DNA of 64,000 nucleotides, taken from NCBI GenBank assembly GCA_030685235.1, contig MU839188.1:1-64000 (forward strand). The letters are read 5' to 3'. Each line of letters begins with the position of its first letter. Position 1 is the stretch's first letter. The translations under genes and the position numbers were made by a program. The stretch comes from Copromyces sp. CBS 386.78 (Eukaryota; Ascomycota; Sordariomycetes; Sordariales; Sordariaceae). The notes beneath the pieces were generated by a model. It did no database searches. It saw nothing but the letters and a program-made list of their open reading frames with translations, and had not been told where the DNA came from. Shown here piece after piece: positions 13,559 to 24,841 of this stretch.

Positions 13559-13972
13559 GAGAATGTCTTTTCGCACCGTCATAAATGTCTTCCGGCACCG
13601 TAATTAAAAAAAGGCTTTTAGAGGTAACTCAGCCAAATTAAGGCCGTAGTATATAAAAAGTACATCGGAATTTTTATTTATTTTTCTTCTATAATATATT
13701 ATGTGGGGCGTATTTAGACGCCCTCTATAGCCCTTAGTATACAATAAAAGAAGAAAAAACTATTTATTCACTTTAAATTTAGAATATTTGAATTGAGTCT
13801 TTCCTTTAGAGAAATATATTTATAGCAACTAGACTATAAAATAGAGTAGAAAATTACAAAAATTCTAATATTATTTTTATACTAAAACCTTCTTGTTTGG
13901 TAAACTTATATTTGGTAGTATTTTTGATAACGGTGCCGGAAGACATTTATGACGGTGCGAAAAGACATTCTC
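13559..13972. mobile_element. MITE-1: 414-bp non-autonomous MULE relative
   Basis: Its ends are inverted (GAGAATGTCTTTTCGCACCG at left and the complement at right, about 45 bp similar) and it is flanked by perfect 8-bp repeats TATATATA. The interior shows no similarity to the MULE transposase and has no long ORF. It contains a small hairpin near 13705-13725 (GGGCGT...ACGCCC). The shared ends and duplication length indicate mobilisation by the same transposase. Confidence 0.88.
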
Positions 13973-13980
13973 TATATATA

Positions 13981-14749
13981 ATATGCGTGCTTAAACGACC
14001 GAATATATTAAAGAGGATGCCTTTTTCTCCTTTATTCCGACTATACCTTTTTCCGACGGTATATATATTTATAATTGTAATTAATTAATAGAAGTTATTC
14101 TCGCTTTATAATATACTAATAATCGGTTAAGAATAAGCTTTGTTATTATTAAATTAATTAACTTTATCGGCCGCGTCGTTACGCTTAATGCTTATAATTT
14201 CGCTAACGATTAAAAGTAATAAGAAATCGATTTTATAATTAATTAGGCTTTTAATTAAATATGCCCCTATTTTATTCCCGCCGTTTAAAATTCCGCCTTT
14301 ACTGCTTAAATTATTACGACCCCTATTAAAAATAAGTAGACGCTAGCCCGGAAGAACCGGTAAATAGCCGTATAAGTCGTTTAAATTCGTACTATTAGTA
14401 ATATATAACCTAGTAAATCGGTCGTTTAAAATAAGTTGTACTTAGATATTATAGAGGCGATTAAGGATATATATTATAAAGATTATTGTATATTAGACGT
14501 TACTATAAACGACGACTTCTATAACGAAATTAGTAAAATTGTTAAAGAGCACTTTAAAAAATTTATAAAAAAAGATTCTTTCTTTTAGAATAATTTGGCT
14601 CGTTATATTAAAAATACTTTTAACGCCGTATTTAATAAATTCAACGACGGGGATCCTTCTTTTATCGAAAAGATCTTAATAAAAGCTATATTCCTAGCAT
14701 TATAATATTATAACTATACGACTAGTCTTCCTAAATAAATTAGCGGTAT
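13981..14749 (+). pseudogene. Gypsy-A accessory ORF 2, left part (unrecognised)
   Basis: From about 14290 a plus-strand frame rich in Asp, Glu, Lys and Asn is open except for TAA/TAG stops. It passes through the Gypsy-B target site into 23668-24410 in the same frame. It contains readable stretches such as KLYLDIIEAIKDIYYKDY. The composition suggests a soluble, mostly helical protein. I recognise no family. The first 300 bases of the segment hold no convincing frame. Confidence 0.42.
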
Positions 14750-15002
14750 TATCACAGGCATTGCCTGCTCCATTGTAAATAAGTGCTGTGCTACATTAGT
14801 GCAGCCAGCTAAGTACAGCTATCTAATAGCAGCACAATTGTCTAGTATTACGTATAGTACCGCCTTATAGATCTATAGCCACCTATAGCTATAAAGCTCT
14901 ATACTATACCCTATATAGTTCTCGCGTACGTATAAATTCCTCTTCTAATTCCTCGTACAATAATTAATATTTTACTTTAATACTTACTCGCGCCCTATAA
15001 TA
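14750..15002 (+). repeat. Gypsy-B 5' LTR
   Basis: 253 bp, starting TATCACAGGC where the ancestral end would be TGTCA. It aligns with 23410-23662 without gaps that I can see, and every difference I checked is a transition. It is directly preceded by GGTAT. Confidence 0.92.
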
Positions 15003-18000
15003 CTTTATTATACCTAACTTCGCGTTAATATACAATAAATAATCTTAGTAAGAATTAAGCCTAATAGAAGATTAGTAATAGTTTAGTTTTTACGAACTTC
15101 ACTTCGAAGCGAAATCGTATAATTGTTGATATAGAATTAAAAACCCTAGCGATTAGAATATCGAACCTAAAAATAATAAATAAATACTAAAACCTCTAAA
15201 ATAACGAAAGCGCAAATATCGTACCGTACGATATGATAGAAATATCTTTCTTTTAATAAATATTATCCAATTATTTAAAAAAATTTAATTAAAAATACAA
15301 TTAAAATAGCTAGTAATTTAGCGGGTAACGACGTACGCCGAATTAATTTCGTTACAATATTCCCTTTTCTTTTAAAAGGTTACAATATACTATTAAAAGT
15401 CTATAGCGGTAATCCCAATTCCGGCCTTATAATCTCCCTAAATTTCGCTAATAAAATTCGTAACTATAAAGAAATTATAAAATTATTCTATTACTTCGAT
15501 AAAAAAATTAACTTCTTTAATAAATAAGTTAAAAAGGAGTAAGCCTATTATATTATTTTCAAAAATAATATTAAAAATTTTATCGAAAAGATATAGGAGA
15601 AAGAAAGGCAGTTTAAGGCTTAAATTAACTAATTTAACAATATTAAAAAATAATTTATATAATAAATCTAATCTTTATAATTATAATATAATTAAATTAT
15701 TAACGAAAATACGTCCCTATATTAGAAAGTCGCAACCTTCAATTAAAATAAAATTAACTTTTAGAAGGAGTTAAATAATATTATTAGGGATAAAGAGGAC
15801 GATTATTAAGGACTTTTAAATTTTAATTAAATAGTTAATAATAACGCCGAATTATATTATACGGAATTAAAGAAAATACTAGAAGACTTTACGGCCATAC
15901 GTATTATAAATAAAATCGCTAGCGAAGAATTAATTAAAACCCAAAATTTTTTTAAAAACCTTCAAATTAATCTCTATTTTACCGAAGAAAATAAATTTAT
16001 TATTAAAAATCGTAATAGCGGCCTTAAAAGATCGGGCAAAGGAACTAACTTTAATACTAATAATATAGAGAAAGTCTTTTCGGACCGTAGTGAAAGTCTT
16101 CCCATACCGTAGCCCCACCCACTTACATCCTTCCCGCGCGCTAATGCACGCTAATGCACACCAAAAATTTTTGAGCTAATCAAATCGCTCGCATCCAAAT
16201 CGCGGTCCACACTCTACTTCGCCCACCCAAATGTGCACCCAAATGTGCACCCAAATATACACCCAAATGTGCACCCAGATGTGTACCTAGATGTGTACCT
16301 AGATGTGCACCTAGATTGGCTACTTTATAGCGTACTTTACAGCGTACTTAGCGGTACGGTCGCATACGGTCGCACATCGCTCAATTGAATCGTTCGGCTA
16401 CTGTAAGTCGTTCAATCGAATCGTTCGGCTAAGTCGCTCAATTGAATCGCTCAACTAACTATTAACAATTGTTAGCAACTATTAGCGACTATTAGCTAGA
16501 CGAAAGCGCGTTGTTTATTTAGCAATATTTCGTAATGTGTGCGATGGTGGTTTGATTGATTATGGAGAGGGTGCACATCTGGGTGCATATTTGGATGTAC
16601 ATTTGGGTGTATATCTAGGTGGGCGAAGTAGAATGTGGACCGCGATTTGGATGCGAGCGATTTAATTGGTTTAAAAAATTTGGCGTGCATTAGCGCGCGG
16701 GAAGGGTATAAGTGGGTGGGGCTACGGTATGGGAAGACTTTTACTACGGTCCGAAAAGACTTTCTCATAATATAAACGGCAATCCTAATAATAATAGCCC
16801 TAGAAAATCGGGTAAAAGAAGCGGCTTCAATTATAATAAAGCGGGCGATAGTCCCGAAAGTAAAAGATTTAAATTTAATAACCCTAGTAGTGCTAGCGGT
16901 CTTAGCGGCCTTAGCGGTCCTAGTAGCCCTAGTAATCCCGGTAATCCTAATAAACTAAATAGTAATAGTAATAACCCCCCTAATTTCCTAATTACGGCTC
17001 CGGCCCCTATATTGTATTACTATCGTAAAACTCTTTATAAGGACTCTAAACGCTTTAAAGGAAAGGAAACGGATATAATTAAATGCTATAATATTTATAA
17101 TGCCTAAAATTTGGAAATCTGTAATCGTTAAATTATTAATAATTATAAATTCCCTAACGAAATATTTAAATTCCTTTACGCTATATCCTATTTAGGAAGC
17201 GAAGCGAAAATTAACGTAGCCGAATATTAAAAGACAATCTTTAATAACCTTTATTATTTAATCTTTTAAAAATAGTAAATAGGCAAAGAGTTTTTAATAT
17301 ACTTAAATAATTATTATATATAGGACAATATTATTTAAATCGCCGAAAATTCTTTATTACAATTTAAATAAACAAGTAAATAATCTAACTACAAAGACTT
17401 TAAAGCCTAATTCATTATTTTAACCGACCGTTATAATTATAATACAATTATTAAAATCTACTTTCTTTATTAAAAAGTTTCTAAATTATTAATAAATTTA
17501 ATTTAATACTATTATATTCAACCTATTTGTAATAATTTCAAAGGATAGTACAAATTATTTAAAGGCATTTCTAGAACCTATACTAAAGTAGCCCTATATA
17601 ATAATACTATTTAAAGTATTTAAATTAATAATAATAGTAAGAATAATAGTAATAGTAATACTAATAATAATAATAAAAACTCTAATACTATAAATTTAAA
17701 TCGTATTAAATTTATTAAAATTTATAAAAACGTTCTATAAAAGCGTTATAATAAGGGCTTTTATATAAATTATAATAAAAGTAAATATTTAGCCCGCGAA
17801 TATAAGAATTAAACTAATTATAATAATAAAGGCAAATAAATTAATCGTACAAATCTAAATATTATAACGCGCAAATACGCTAATACGGGTACCCTAATTA
17901 CTAACCGCACTATAATAAATACGGCTAATCTAGCGGCCCCGGCGGCCCCGGCAACTCCGGCCCTAGCTCCGGCCGCTCTAGCCTAATAGGAAAATAGAGA

Positions 18001-18100
18001 ACCCTAGGACTAAGTCGCGCTTAGGGGTATTTAGTAAGGATATAAAGGAGGATAGAAACGAAGGTAAATATAAAATTAAATATTTATATTATCGGCTATT
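15003..18100 (+). pseudogene. Gypsy-B gag region, interrupted by MITE-2
   Basis: The plus-strand reading continues through the MITE-2 target site: the frame ending near 16059 resumes at 16775. The section 16780-16985 encodes a low-complexity Asn/Ser/Gly/Pro-rich segment (short repeats such as GLSGLSGPSSPS), followed near 17010-17100 by a more ordered segment with YYYRKTLYKDSKRFKGKE. The region up to about 17900 is plausible gag sequence with many TAA/TAG stops. Assignment is mostly by position upstream of the protease. Confidence 0.6.
16068..16766. mobile_element. MITE-2: 699-bp internally deleted MULE derivative
   Basis: The terminal inverted repeats match the MULE ends. A perfect 8-bp duplication ATAATATA flanks it (16060-16067 and 16767-16774). 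The left interior contains the MULE block with GCGGTACGGTCGCA and the right interior matches MULE-5 near 36745-36810 (gcgatggtggtttgattgatt), so the transposase gene has been deleted. Subterminal arms carry about 11-bp repeats of the type CCCAAATGTGCA in opposite orientation (16225-16310 and 16565-16620), so single strands could fold back over a long distance. Confidence 0.9.
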
Positions 18101-18169
18101 AGAGGATAGAATTACTTAAATTAAATAGTTTAGGACTCTATAAGTAGAATACAACCCTATTATCTACGT

Positions 18170-18510
18170 ATCTTTAATATCCCTAACGTAATAATAAAAT
18201 AAAATATATATTATTAATCGATTTTAAATATTTAAGTAAAACTTTTATCGATCGATCTTTCGCAGAAAAAGCTTACTTAAAATTTAAACCTTTAAAAAAG
18301 CCCTGGCCATTATATTTAGCCGACGGCGATTTTAAAGAATAAGTAAATTAATATATTAAAATAATAATATAAATTAATAATTATAGAAAAGTTATTAGAT
18401 TCTTTGTAGTTAATTTAGTAGTAGACTATTTAGTAATCCTAAATTAATTATAATTACAATTTTATAACTTAAATATTAATTAAATAACTAATAAAATCAC
18501 TTAGAACGTA
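18170..18510 (+). pseudogene. Gypsy-B aspartic protease domain (RIP-eroded)
   Basis: The reading at about 18212-18330 includes LLIDFKYLSKTFIDRSFAEK, aligned to the retropepsin entry (L)(I/V)DSGAxxxFID, so the SGA part of the catalytic triad appears mutated. Downstream LYLADG and later DYLVIL match further protease-fold positions seen in fungal Gypsy elements. Confidence 0.65.
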
Positions 18511-19629
18511 GCTTATATAGGCACTTATATATCTTAGCTTTTAGAAGTAGCGGCGTTCCTAAATACCGTTCTTAATAAAATTAAGAGCGAATCTATTCTT
18601 AAAAAAATCGAAAACGAATTTATTTTTAAAGAAACTAAGAGCGGATTTAATAACGATTCCAACTTTAATAGTAATTCCGATTTTAATAGCAATTCTAACC
18701 CTAACGAAAACGAATATCTCCTAACGTAGGTAGCTAATATAACGGAAGCTCCTAAAGGTAATTAAGCTATAATAATAGAACCCCCGGTTTCTCTAATATA
18801 CGTAAGAAGGTTTAAAGAACTTTTTAGCCTTATGAGGAAATTAATATTAAAAAAAATTAAAATAACAGTACGGACCGTTAGTAAACGAAAGATTTAAATA
18901 ATATAAAAGCTAGAACGGGTAAAACGTACGTTCTTTTAATAATTTAAACCGACGGTTAATATAACGGCCTTAAACCTTTCAAATATTAAATTAGTTAATA
19001 TATAAACTTTTATACTCAATATATAAATAAAGGACGTTAAAGTCAATTCTACTACGTAAATAGAATTTTAAAAGGTATAGAAAGAAAGGAAGGCGGCTAT
19101 TTTAATACTATTTCTATCCGAAAACGTATAGAAAAATATTGTATAAGGAAGGGGTAAATTATATAAAACCTACTTTAAAAATTTAAAAGTATACAAATTT
19201 ATCGACCTTTATAAAGTAGAAATTGCGAACGAGAATAAGGGAGAGTAGGCCCTCCAACCTAGTGAGTCCGCAAAGGAGTATATTAATTATATTTGCGCGT
19301 TAAAAATAACGGATAGTAAGCTTTAAAAACTACCTAAAGAGTAGGAGCGGAAGCTAATCCCCTTAACTAAAATTAATAAAATTTATAGTATTATAGAGGA
19401 AAACGTTTAAAAATTTATAAATAAAGTAATAAGGCCGAAGTATACCCTAAAGGAAATAAAAGTACATTTTCTAAACGAGTATAAAGACCTCTCCTACGTT
19501 GTAAACCTACGGGATACCGACGTAATACCCGAATACCGTTCGTACGATTATAAAATCGAATTAAAATTAGGGGTAGAATTTCTACCCTATTTTAGAGTAC
19601 GACTAATATTACTATAAAAGTTTAAGGTT

Positions 19630-20880
19630 ATTAAATAGTAGTTAGATAATAATTTGGCGAAAGGATTTATTAAATTATCTACTTCCGACGTCGCTTCGCC
19701 GGTATTATTAGCCTGTAAACTAGGCGGTAATGTACGGATTTACGTAGATTATAGAAGTATTAATAAGATTTTATTAAAGAATAAATATCCGTTACCTTTA
19801 ATTAAGGAAACTTTAGATATTATTTACCGGGTTAAGTAATTTACGAAAGTAAACGTTATCGCTACTTTTACTAAATTACGTATAATTAAAACATATAAAT
19901 AATTGACCGCTTTTATTAGGAAGTTTAGCTTTTACAAATTATTAATTTATCCGTTCAATTTATTGGGAATTCTAGCTTCGTTTTAGAACTTTATTAATAA
20001 TATTTTATACGATATTTTAGATATTTATGCAACGGTATACTTTAACGACGTTTTAATTTTCTTAGAAATATACGAAAAATACGTTAAGTATATTAAGGAA
20101 GTTCTATAACGCTTAATTAACGTAGGTTTGTAAATTAATATTAATAAGTCCGAGTTTTATATTTAATGGATTAAATATTTAAGTCATATTATTACCCTTA
20201 GGGGTATCGAAATAGATTTAGAAAAGGTAGAGGCCGTTATTAAATAGGAGGCGCCTATAATAAAATGATAATTGTAGCGTTTTTTAGGCTTTACTAACTT
20301 CTATAGGAGGTTTATCGCCAACTTTTTACGTATAGGCAAGCTACTATACAAATTAATAAAGAAAACGATAAATTAGAAATAGGATAAAGAATATAATAAC
20401 GCTTTTAAAACTTTAAAAATAGTATTTATAACCGTATTAGTTTTAAAGATTTACGATTAGGAGAAACCGACTGTTATTGAGGTCGACGCTTCTAATTAGT
20501 TAACGGGTAGTATATTATTATAATTGTACGACGGTAAATTATACCCGGTCGCCTACTTTTCGGCTAAATATTCTATAGTTAAATATAATTATAATATTTA
20601 TAATAAAGAATTATTAGCCGTTATTAAAATATTGGAAGAATAGAAACCCGAATTACAAAGCGCAGCCTAACCTTTCGAAATTATTATAGACTATAAGAAC
20701 TTAAAGATATTTAGTACTACGAAGAAATTTACCCCCAAGTATATATAGTAGTTAGAATTCCTATTAAAATTTAATTTTATAATTAAATACCGATTAAATT
20801 TAATTAACGTATAGCTTAATACCTTTAACCGTAAATTAGAATACGTATTTAGGGATACGGAGGACGATAAATTAAAGGTA
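19630..20880 (+). pseudogene. Gypsy-B reverse transcriptase and RNase H (RIP-eroded)
   Basis: An uninterrupted piece at 19654-19839 reads as the RT fingers/palm entry: SPVLL, then [12 protein letters not shown] and [13 protein letters not shown], typical of Gypsy RT (LRxCVDYRxLNxxTxxNxYPLPLI). The catalytic box at about 20037-20062 reads VYFNDVLIF, with the first Asp of YLDDVLI altered to Asn. RNase H signatures follow (EVDASN near 20482, YSIVKYNYNIYNKELLA near 20575-20620). Stop codons elsewhere make it inactive. Confidence 0.85.
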
Positions 20881-21229
20881 AAGAAGAAACTATTTATCGA
20901 CCCTTTATACTTTAATAAAAATTCGTTCGAATTAATAAATATAAATAGTAAAAGCTTTATAATAAATATTATATTGGATACGGGAATACCTTTAATAGTT
21001 TATATTTTAAAGGATAATTTTAAAAATAACGAATTGGGCGTCTATACAAATAATTTAATAGATCGGACTTATACCAATTCTCTTATTATAGCGGACATTC
21101 GGGAGGCTATTAGAGTTAGAGAACGCTAGCTAAAGTATTTGAAGAAAATATTAAAAATTCCTTTCGCCGAATATTATATAGTTAATAATAGGGTAATATT
21201 TAGGGATAGATTAGTAATACCCCCCGATA

Positions 21230-22720
21230 ATAAAGTAGTCTAATTAGAATTAATTTATTATATTTATACTTCGGTATAGGACGGCTATTTTAGGAGGGAT
21301 AAGACGATAATATTAATATACTAATATTTTTAGTTAGGGATAGTAGTCGTAGTAAATACCTATTATAAGGAGTATATACCCTATAGTAAGACTAAAATTA
21401 TTAGGACGTTGCTAATAAGTTTCTTTAAACCCTTACCGATTCCCTATACCCCGTAGCGCAATATTTTTATTGACTACGTAACCCTATTCCTTAAATTATA
21501 ATGAATAGGAAAGGGGGCGGAATATAAATATATATTAGTTGTAGTAGATAAGTTAATTAAAATGAAATACTTTATCCTAATAGAAGGATTAATAATACAG
21601 GAGTTGGTAGAAAAGTTTATTAACTATATTTATATTCTTTATAGCCTTTTAAATACTGTAATTTCAAATAAAGGTATTTAATTCGTTTTAGCCTTTTAAA
21701 AATAGTTATCTTTACGGCTAGGTATTAAATTGAAGTATTCTACGCTTTATTATAAGGAAATTAACGGATAAATAAAAAGGATTAATGTAGAATTAGAATA
21801 ATACCTACGAATTTTTATTAATTAAGTATAAGACGATTAAGTAGACTAATTACCTTTAGCTAAGTTCTAAAGCAATAATTTTAAATTAATATTAATGGGA
21901 GTAACTCTGTTCTTCGCTAATTATAGTTTTTACCTTCGTATAAGGATAGAACTATTTGTATTATTCCCCCTAAATGTAATAGAAGTATAGAAGAAGTAAA
22001 TTTTTAGTACTAATTAGTTGGTATTACGGTTTAAGAAGGTTTAGGACTTCGTTAAAACTTCTTCCTTATAAGTATAAACGAAGTACGAAGTAGCGGCGAA
22101 CGAAAATTATATTAATATACTTAAATATAAGGTTAGGGATGAGGTTATATTTAATATAATTAATTATGCAATTGGTAGGCCGTACGATAAGTTAGTACCG
22201 TATTTCGAGGGACTTTTCGTATTATAAAGGCTAGCTTATATATAGTAGAATTGGCTTTACTTAATAATATAAAGGTTATTTATATCGTTAACGTATTTAG
22301 GGTTAAGTTTTACGTCGAAGGGTTACTAGGTTAGAAGGAATTTATAATTAACGTTAAAGCTAACGAGGGTATAGTAGTTATTAGAACTGACAATTTCGAA
22401 GAAGATAGGTATTAGGAGTTTAAAGAATTTTTAAATTATTAGAAGATTGAGGGATAATAGTACTATTTAATAAAGTAGTTTTACTACCCCCTAAATTAAT
22501 AATTAGCGGCTAACCTTAATAATTACTATAAGGTAGTCTAGGAATTTTATAAGAAACGATTAGAATTAGGATTATTATATATTGATTTTAAGAAAGGATT
22601 TAAAATTTGGCTAAAAGAAGCCTCGTTTAATAATAGAGTGGCCGAAATACTACCTTCTCTAATCCCTATTACGGCTGCCCCGGAGGTAAATAGTTAGTAA
22701 GTCCGGCGGAGTATAAAGTT
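21230..22720 (+). pseudogene. Gypsy-B integrase and C-terminal region (RIP-eroded)
   Basis: The region downstream of RNase H shows integrase zinc-binding and core remnants (for example a D-Y/V catalytic context near 21470 and PF-L..G-S-YHPQ-like remnants near 21640-21780), then a less conserved tail. The order after RNase H and the length fit integrase. Individual catalytic residues cannot all be confirmed. The stretch 22720-23390 before the polypurine tract is probably 3' untranslated or very eroded coding sequence. Confidence 0.6.
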
Positions 22721-23409
22721 AAATAATAAGTGAAGCGATATTAACGACGGATATAAAAAATAAGGAATTTAATAATAGTTTATTCTATATATCTTAGCCG
22801 AATTGCCTTATAAATACCTTATTATAGTAGTAAGGGTATTATTAATAGTAACCGGGAGATAATATATTTTACGGCGTACTTACGTCTCCTACCCCTAATA
22901 CTTTACCCTACCCCCCCTAATTAACGGTTAAAGCCTACGGTCAAAATTTTTATTATAGTTAATAAGGATAAAGGATATAATTACGAATTATAGAGAAAAA
23001 ATAATTATAATAATTATAAATAGGATTCGAATAAGAGGGTCTCTATAATTTACAGTATTAGTAGGGTTGTAAGCGTCCCTATAAACTATTATACTATAAA
23101 CGTTCTTATAGTACCCTTTGTCGGTGGTTAATAATAGTAAAGTATGGAGGGGAAGCTTATAAAACTATTAGGCACGTTTTAAAGCTATTTAGGATTTTTT
23201 TCGTTAATAATATAAGAAGGCGGATAGTCTTAGGGAAAGGGGCATATTTAATAATAATTTAATTAATATTAAACCCCGTAATAGAAGGCTTAGCGCTAAG
23301 CGACCACCCGTCTTAGTATACGATATTCGCCCTACTTTAATAATATTAATAGTTTTTAAACGGTTTTAAATAGATTTCGAGGCCGGGAGTTAGTTTAGGA
23401 GGGAGGTAG

Positions 23410-23662
23410 TGTCATAGGCATTGCCTACTCTATTGTAGATAGGTATTATACTATATTAGTATAGCTAGTTGAGTGTAGCTATCTAATAGTAGTATAGCTA
23501 TCTAGTATTATATATAGTGCCGCCCTGTGGATCCATAGCCACCTATGGCTATAGGGCTCTATACTATGCCCTACATAGTTTTCGCGTGCGCACAGGTTCC
23601 TCTTCTAGTTCCTCGCACAATAATCAACATCTTACCTTAGTGCTTGCTCGCGCCCTATAATA
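23410..23662 (+). repeat. Gypsy-B 3' LTR
   Basis: 253 bp beginning TGTCATAGGCATTGCC and followed immediately by the target duplication GGTAT. It is less eroded than the 5' copy in its second half (for example GTGGATCCATAGCCACC is kept). The two LTRs were identical at insertion. Confidence 0.92.
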
Positions 23663-23667
23663 GGTAT

Positions 23668-24496
23668 ATTAGTTCGTATAGGTTTTTTATACTACGTTTA
23701 GGTCGCTCCTAATACGCTAGCCTAATTGGAATTGCCAATTATTATTAAAGAAATTGTAAAAGAAGTTTATATTGCCGAAATAATTAATATAAACGTTATT
23801 TTTAACGTAGTATAAAAGGTATCTAATTAGTAATTATAATTATTAGTCTAATTAAATTAATATTAGAATAAGGAGGTAAATAGTTTAAAGGACGAAGTTG
23901 TTGCCTTACGCAAGATTATTGAAATTTTGCGCCGTACTCCTACCCTATTAGCGGCCAAGTATATTCGATAAATTAACGTAATTTCGGGAATTACTATTAA
24001 TTGTAGCGTTCGTTTTAGTATTAACTTCGGTTATAGCATCCCTAATATTGATAAATTCAATTTACAATCCGCCCGTTTTAGCGGATACAATATTTTACCC
24101 TTTATACGCTCCCTCCGTCGCTTAACTATTTGTAATAATTAGTGTTAATAAAAAGATTAGTATAATTAGGAGGACTTTCCTTTTAGTAGCCGCAAATATT
24201 CCCGCTATAATATTTCTTACTAGTTTCGGTATTCTAAAAACGTTGATGAAAATAATAATAAATCGGGAATTTATTCGAATAACTATTGAATTTATTATTA
24301 TATTAATAGTTATTTAGTATTATATATTGGATTATTCGGTATTAGAATTTTTTATTAGGAAGTTTAGTATTAAGCATAGTATATAGTAGCGTTAAAATAA
24401 TCGGTTACGGCGATAATTTAGTAAATATTTGTAATAAATTATATTTAATATAGTTTTGTAAATAATAAATATTTATTTCTTTTATAGAGGGGAAAA
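23668..24496 (+). pseudogene. Gypsy-A accessory ORF 2, right part, and polypurine tract
   Basis: Continues the frame of 14290-14744 after excising Gypsy-B. The part near 23820-23960 reads as a likely coiled coil (heptad-like, with NKEVNSLKDEVVALRKIIE), followed near 23960-24100 by a more globular segment. The reading becomes poor after about 24410. The segment ends in a polypurine tract, AGAGGGGAAAA at 24486-24496, immediately before the Gypsy-A 3' LTR. Product unknown. Confidence 0.45.
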
Positions 24497-24841
24497 TATT
24501 AGGGAAATTCTAGGTAAATACCCGAATAACCCGCTCTATTTTAATATACGCTCATTTAAGCGGTCTATACTATATAAAAGTATTCCCCAATTAACTTCTA
24601 TTAAAGTTAATTAGATTATTAATTTATATTATATTAATTTAATTTTTATTTTACTTATACTTTATAAAGTCGTATATAAGGTCCTAGGTTAAGGCTTTTG
24701 TCAATATTGCCTTACGCTTCCTTTAATAATATTATCGCCTATTGTTATATATTATTACTCTATCTAATAACTAGTCGTACTCTTTATCTTTTATTATTAT
24801 TATTATTTGTAGTATTACTTGTAGACTCTCTTCGCGTAATA
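24497..24841 (+). repeat. Gypsy-A 3' LTR
   Basis: 345 bp matching 363-709, starting TATTAGGGAAATTC (ancestral TGTTAGGG) and ending ...CGCGTAATA, followed by the AAGAC target duplication. It is more strongly RIPed than the 5' LTR at its left end. Confidence 0.88.

Larger units (their letters stand above)
14750..23662 (+). mobile_element. Gypsy-B: complete Ty3/Gypsy element nested in Gypsy-A, RIPed
   Basis: Two 253-bp LTRs (14750-15002 and 23410-23662) and a perfect 5-bp target duplication GGTAT (14745-14749 and 23663-23667) define the element. Internal order on the plus strand is gag, aspartic protease, RT, RNase H, integrase, then a polypurine tract (AGGAGGGAGGTAG) just before the 3' LTR. 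MITE-2 is inserted in gag. The pol sequence differs from Gypsy-A, so it is a separate family. RIP stops make it defective. Confidence 0.92.
363..24841 (+). mobile_element. Gypsy-A: Ty3/Gypsy chromovirus, RIPed, carrying several nested elements
   Basis: An LTR retrotransposon bounded by LTRs at 363-709 and 24497-24841 and by a perfect 5-bp duplication AAGAC. It reads on the plus strand: gag-like region, aspartic protease, reverse transcriptase, RNase H, integrase and a C-terminal chromodomain near 8545-8665. About 2.5-2.8 kb of further coding-like sequence follows before a polypurine tract (24486-24496) and the 3' LTR. Insertions inside it are the 254-bp island 2604-2857, MULE-1, MITE-1 and Gypsy-B (which holds MITE-2). 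RIP has placed stops throughout, so it is inactive. Family assignment rests on conserved pol motifs read through RIP stops. Confidence 0.88.
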
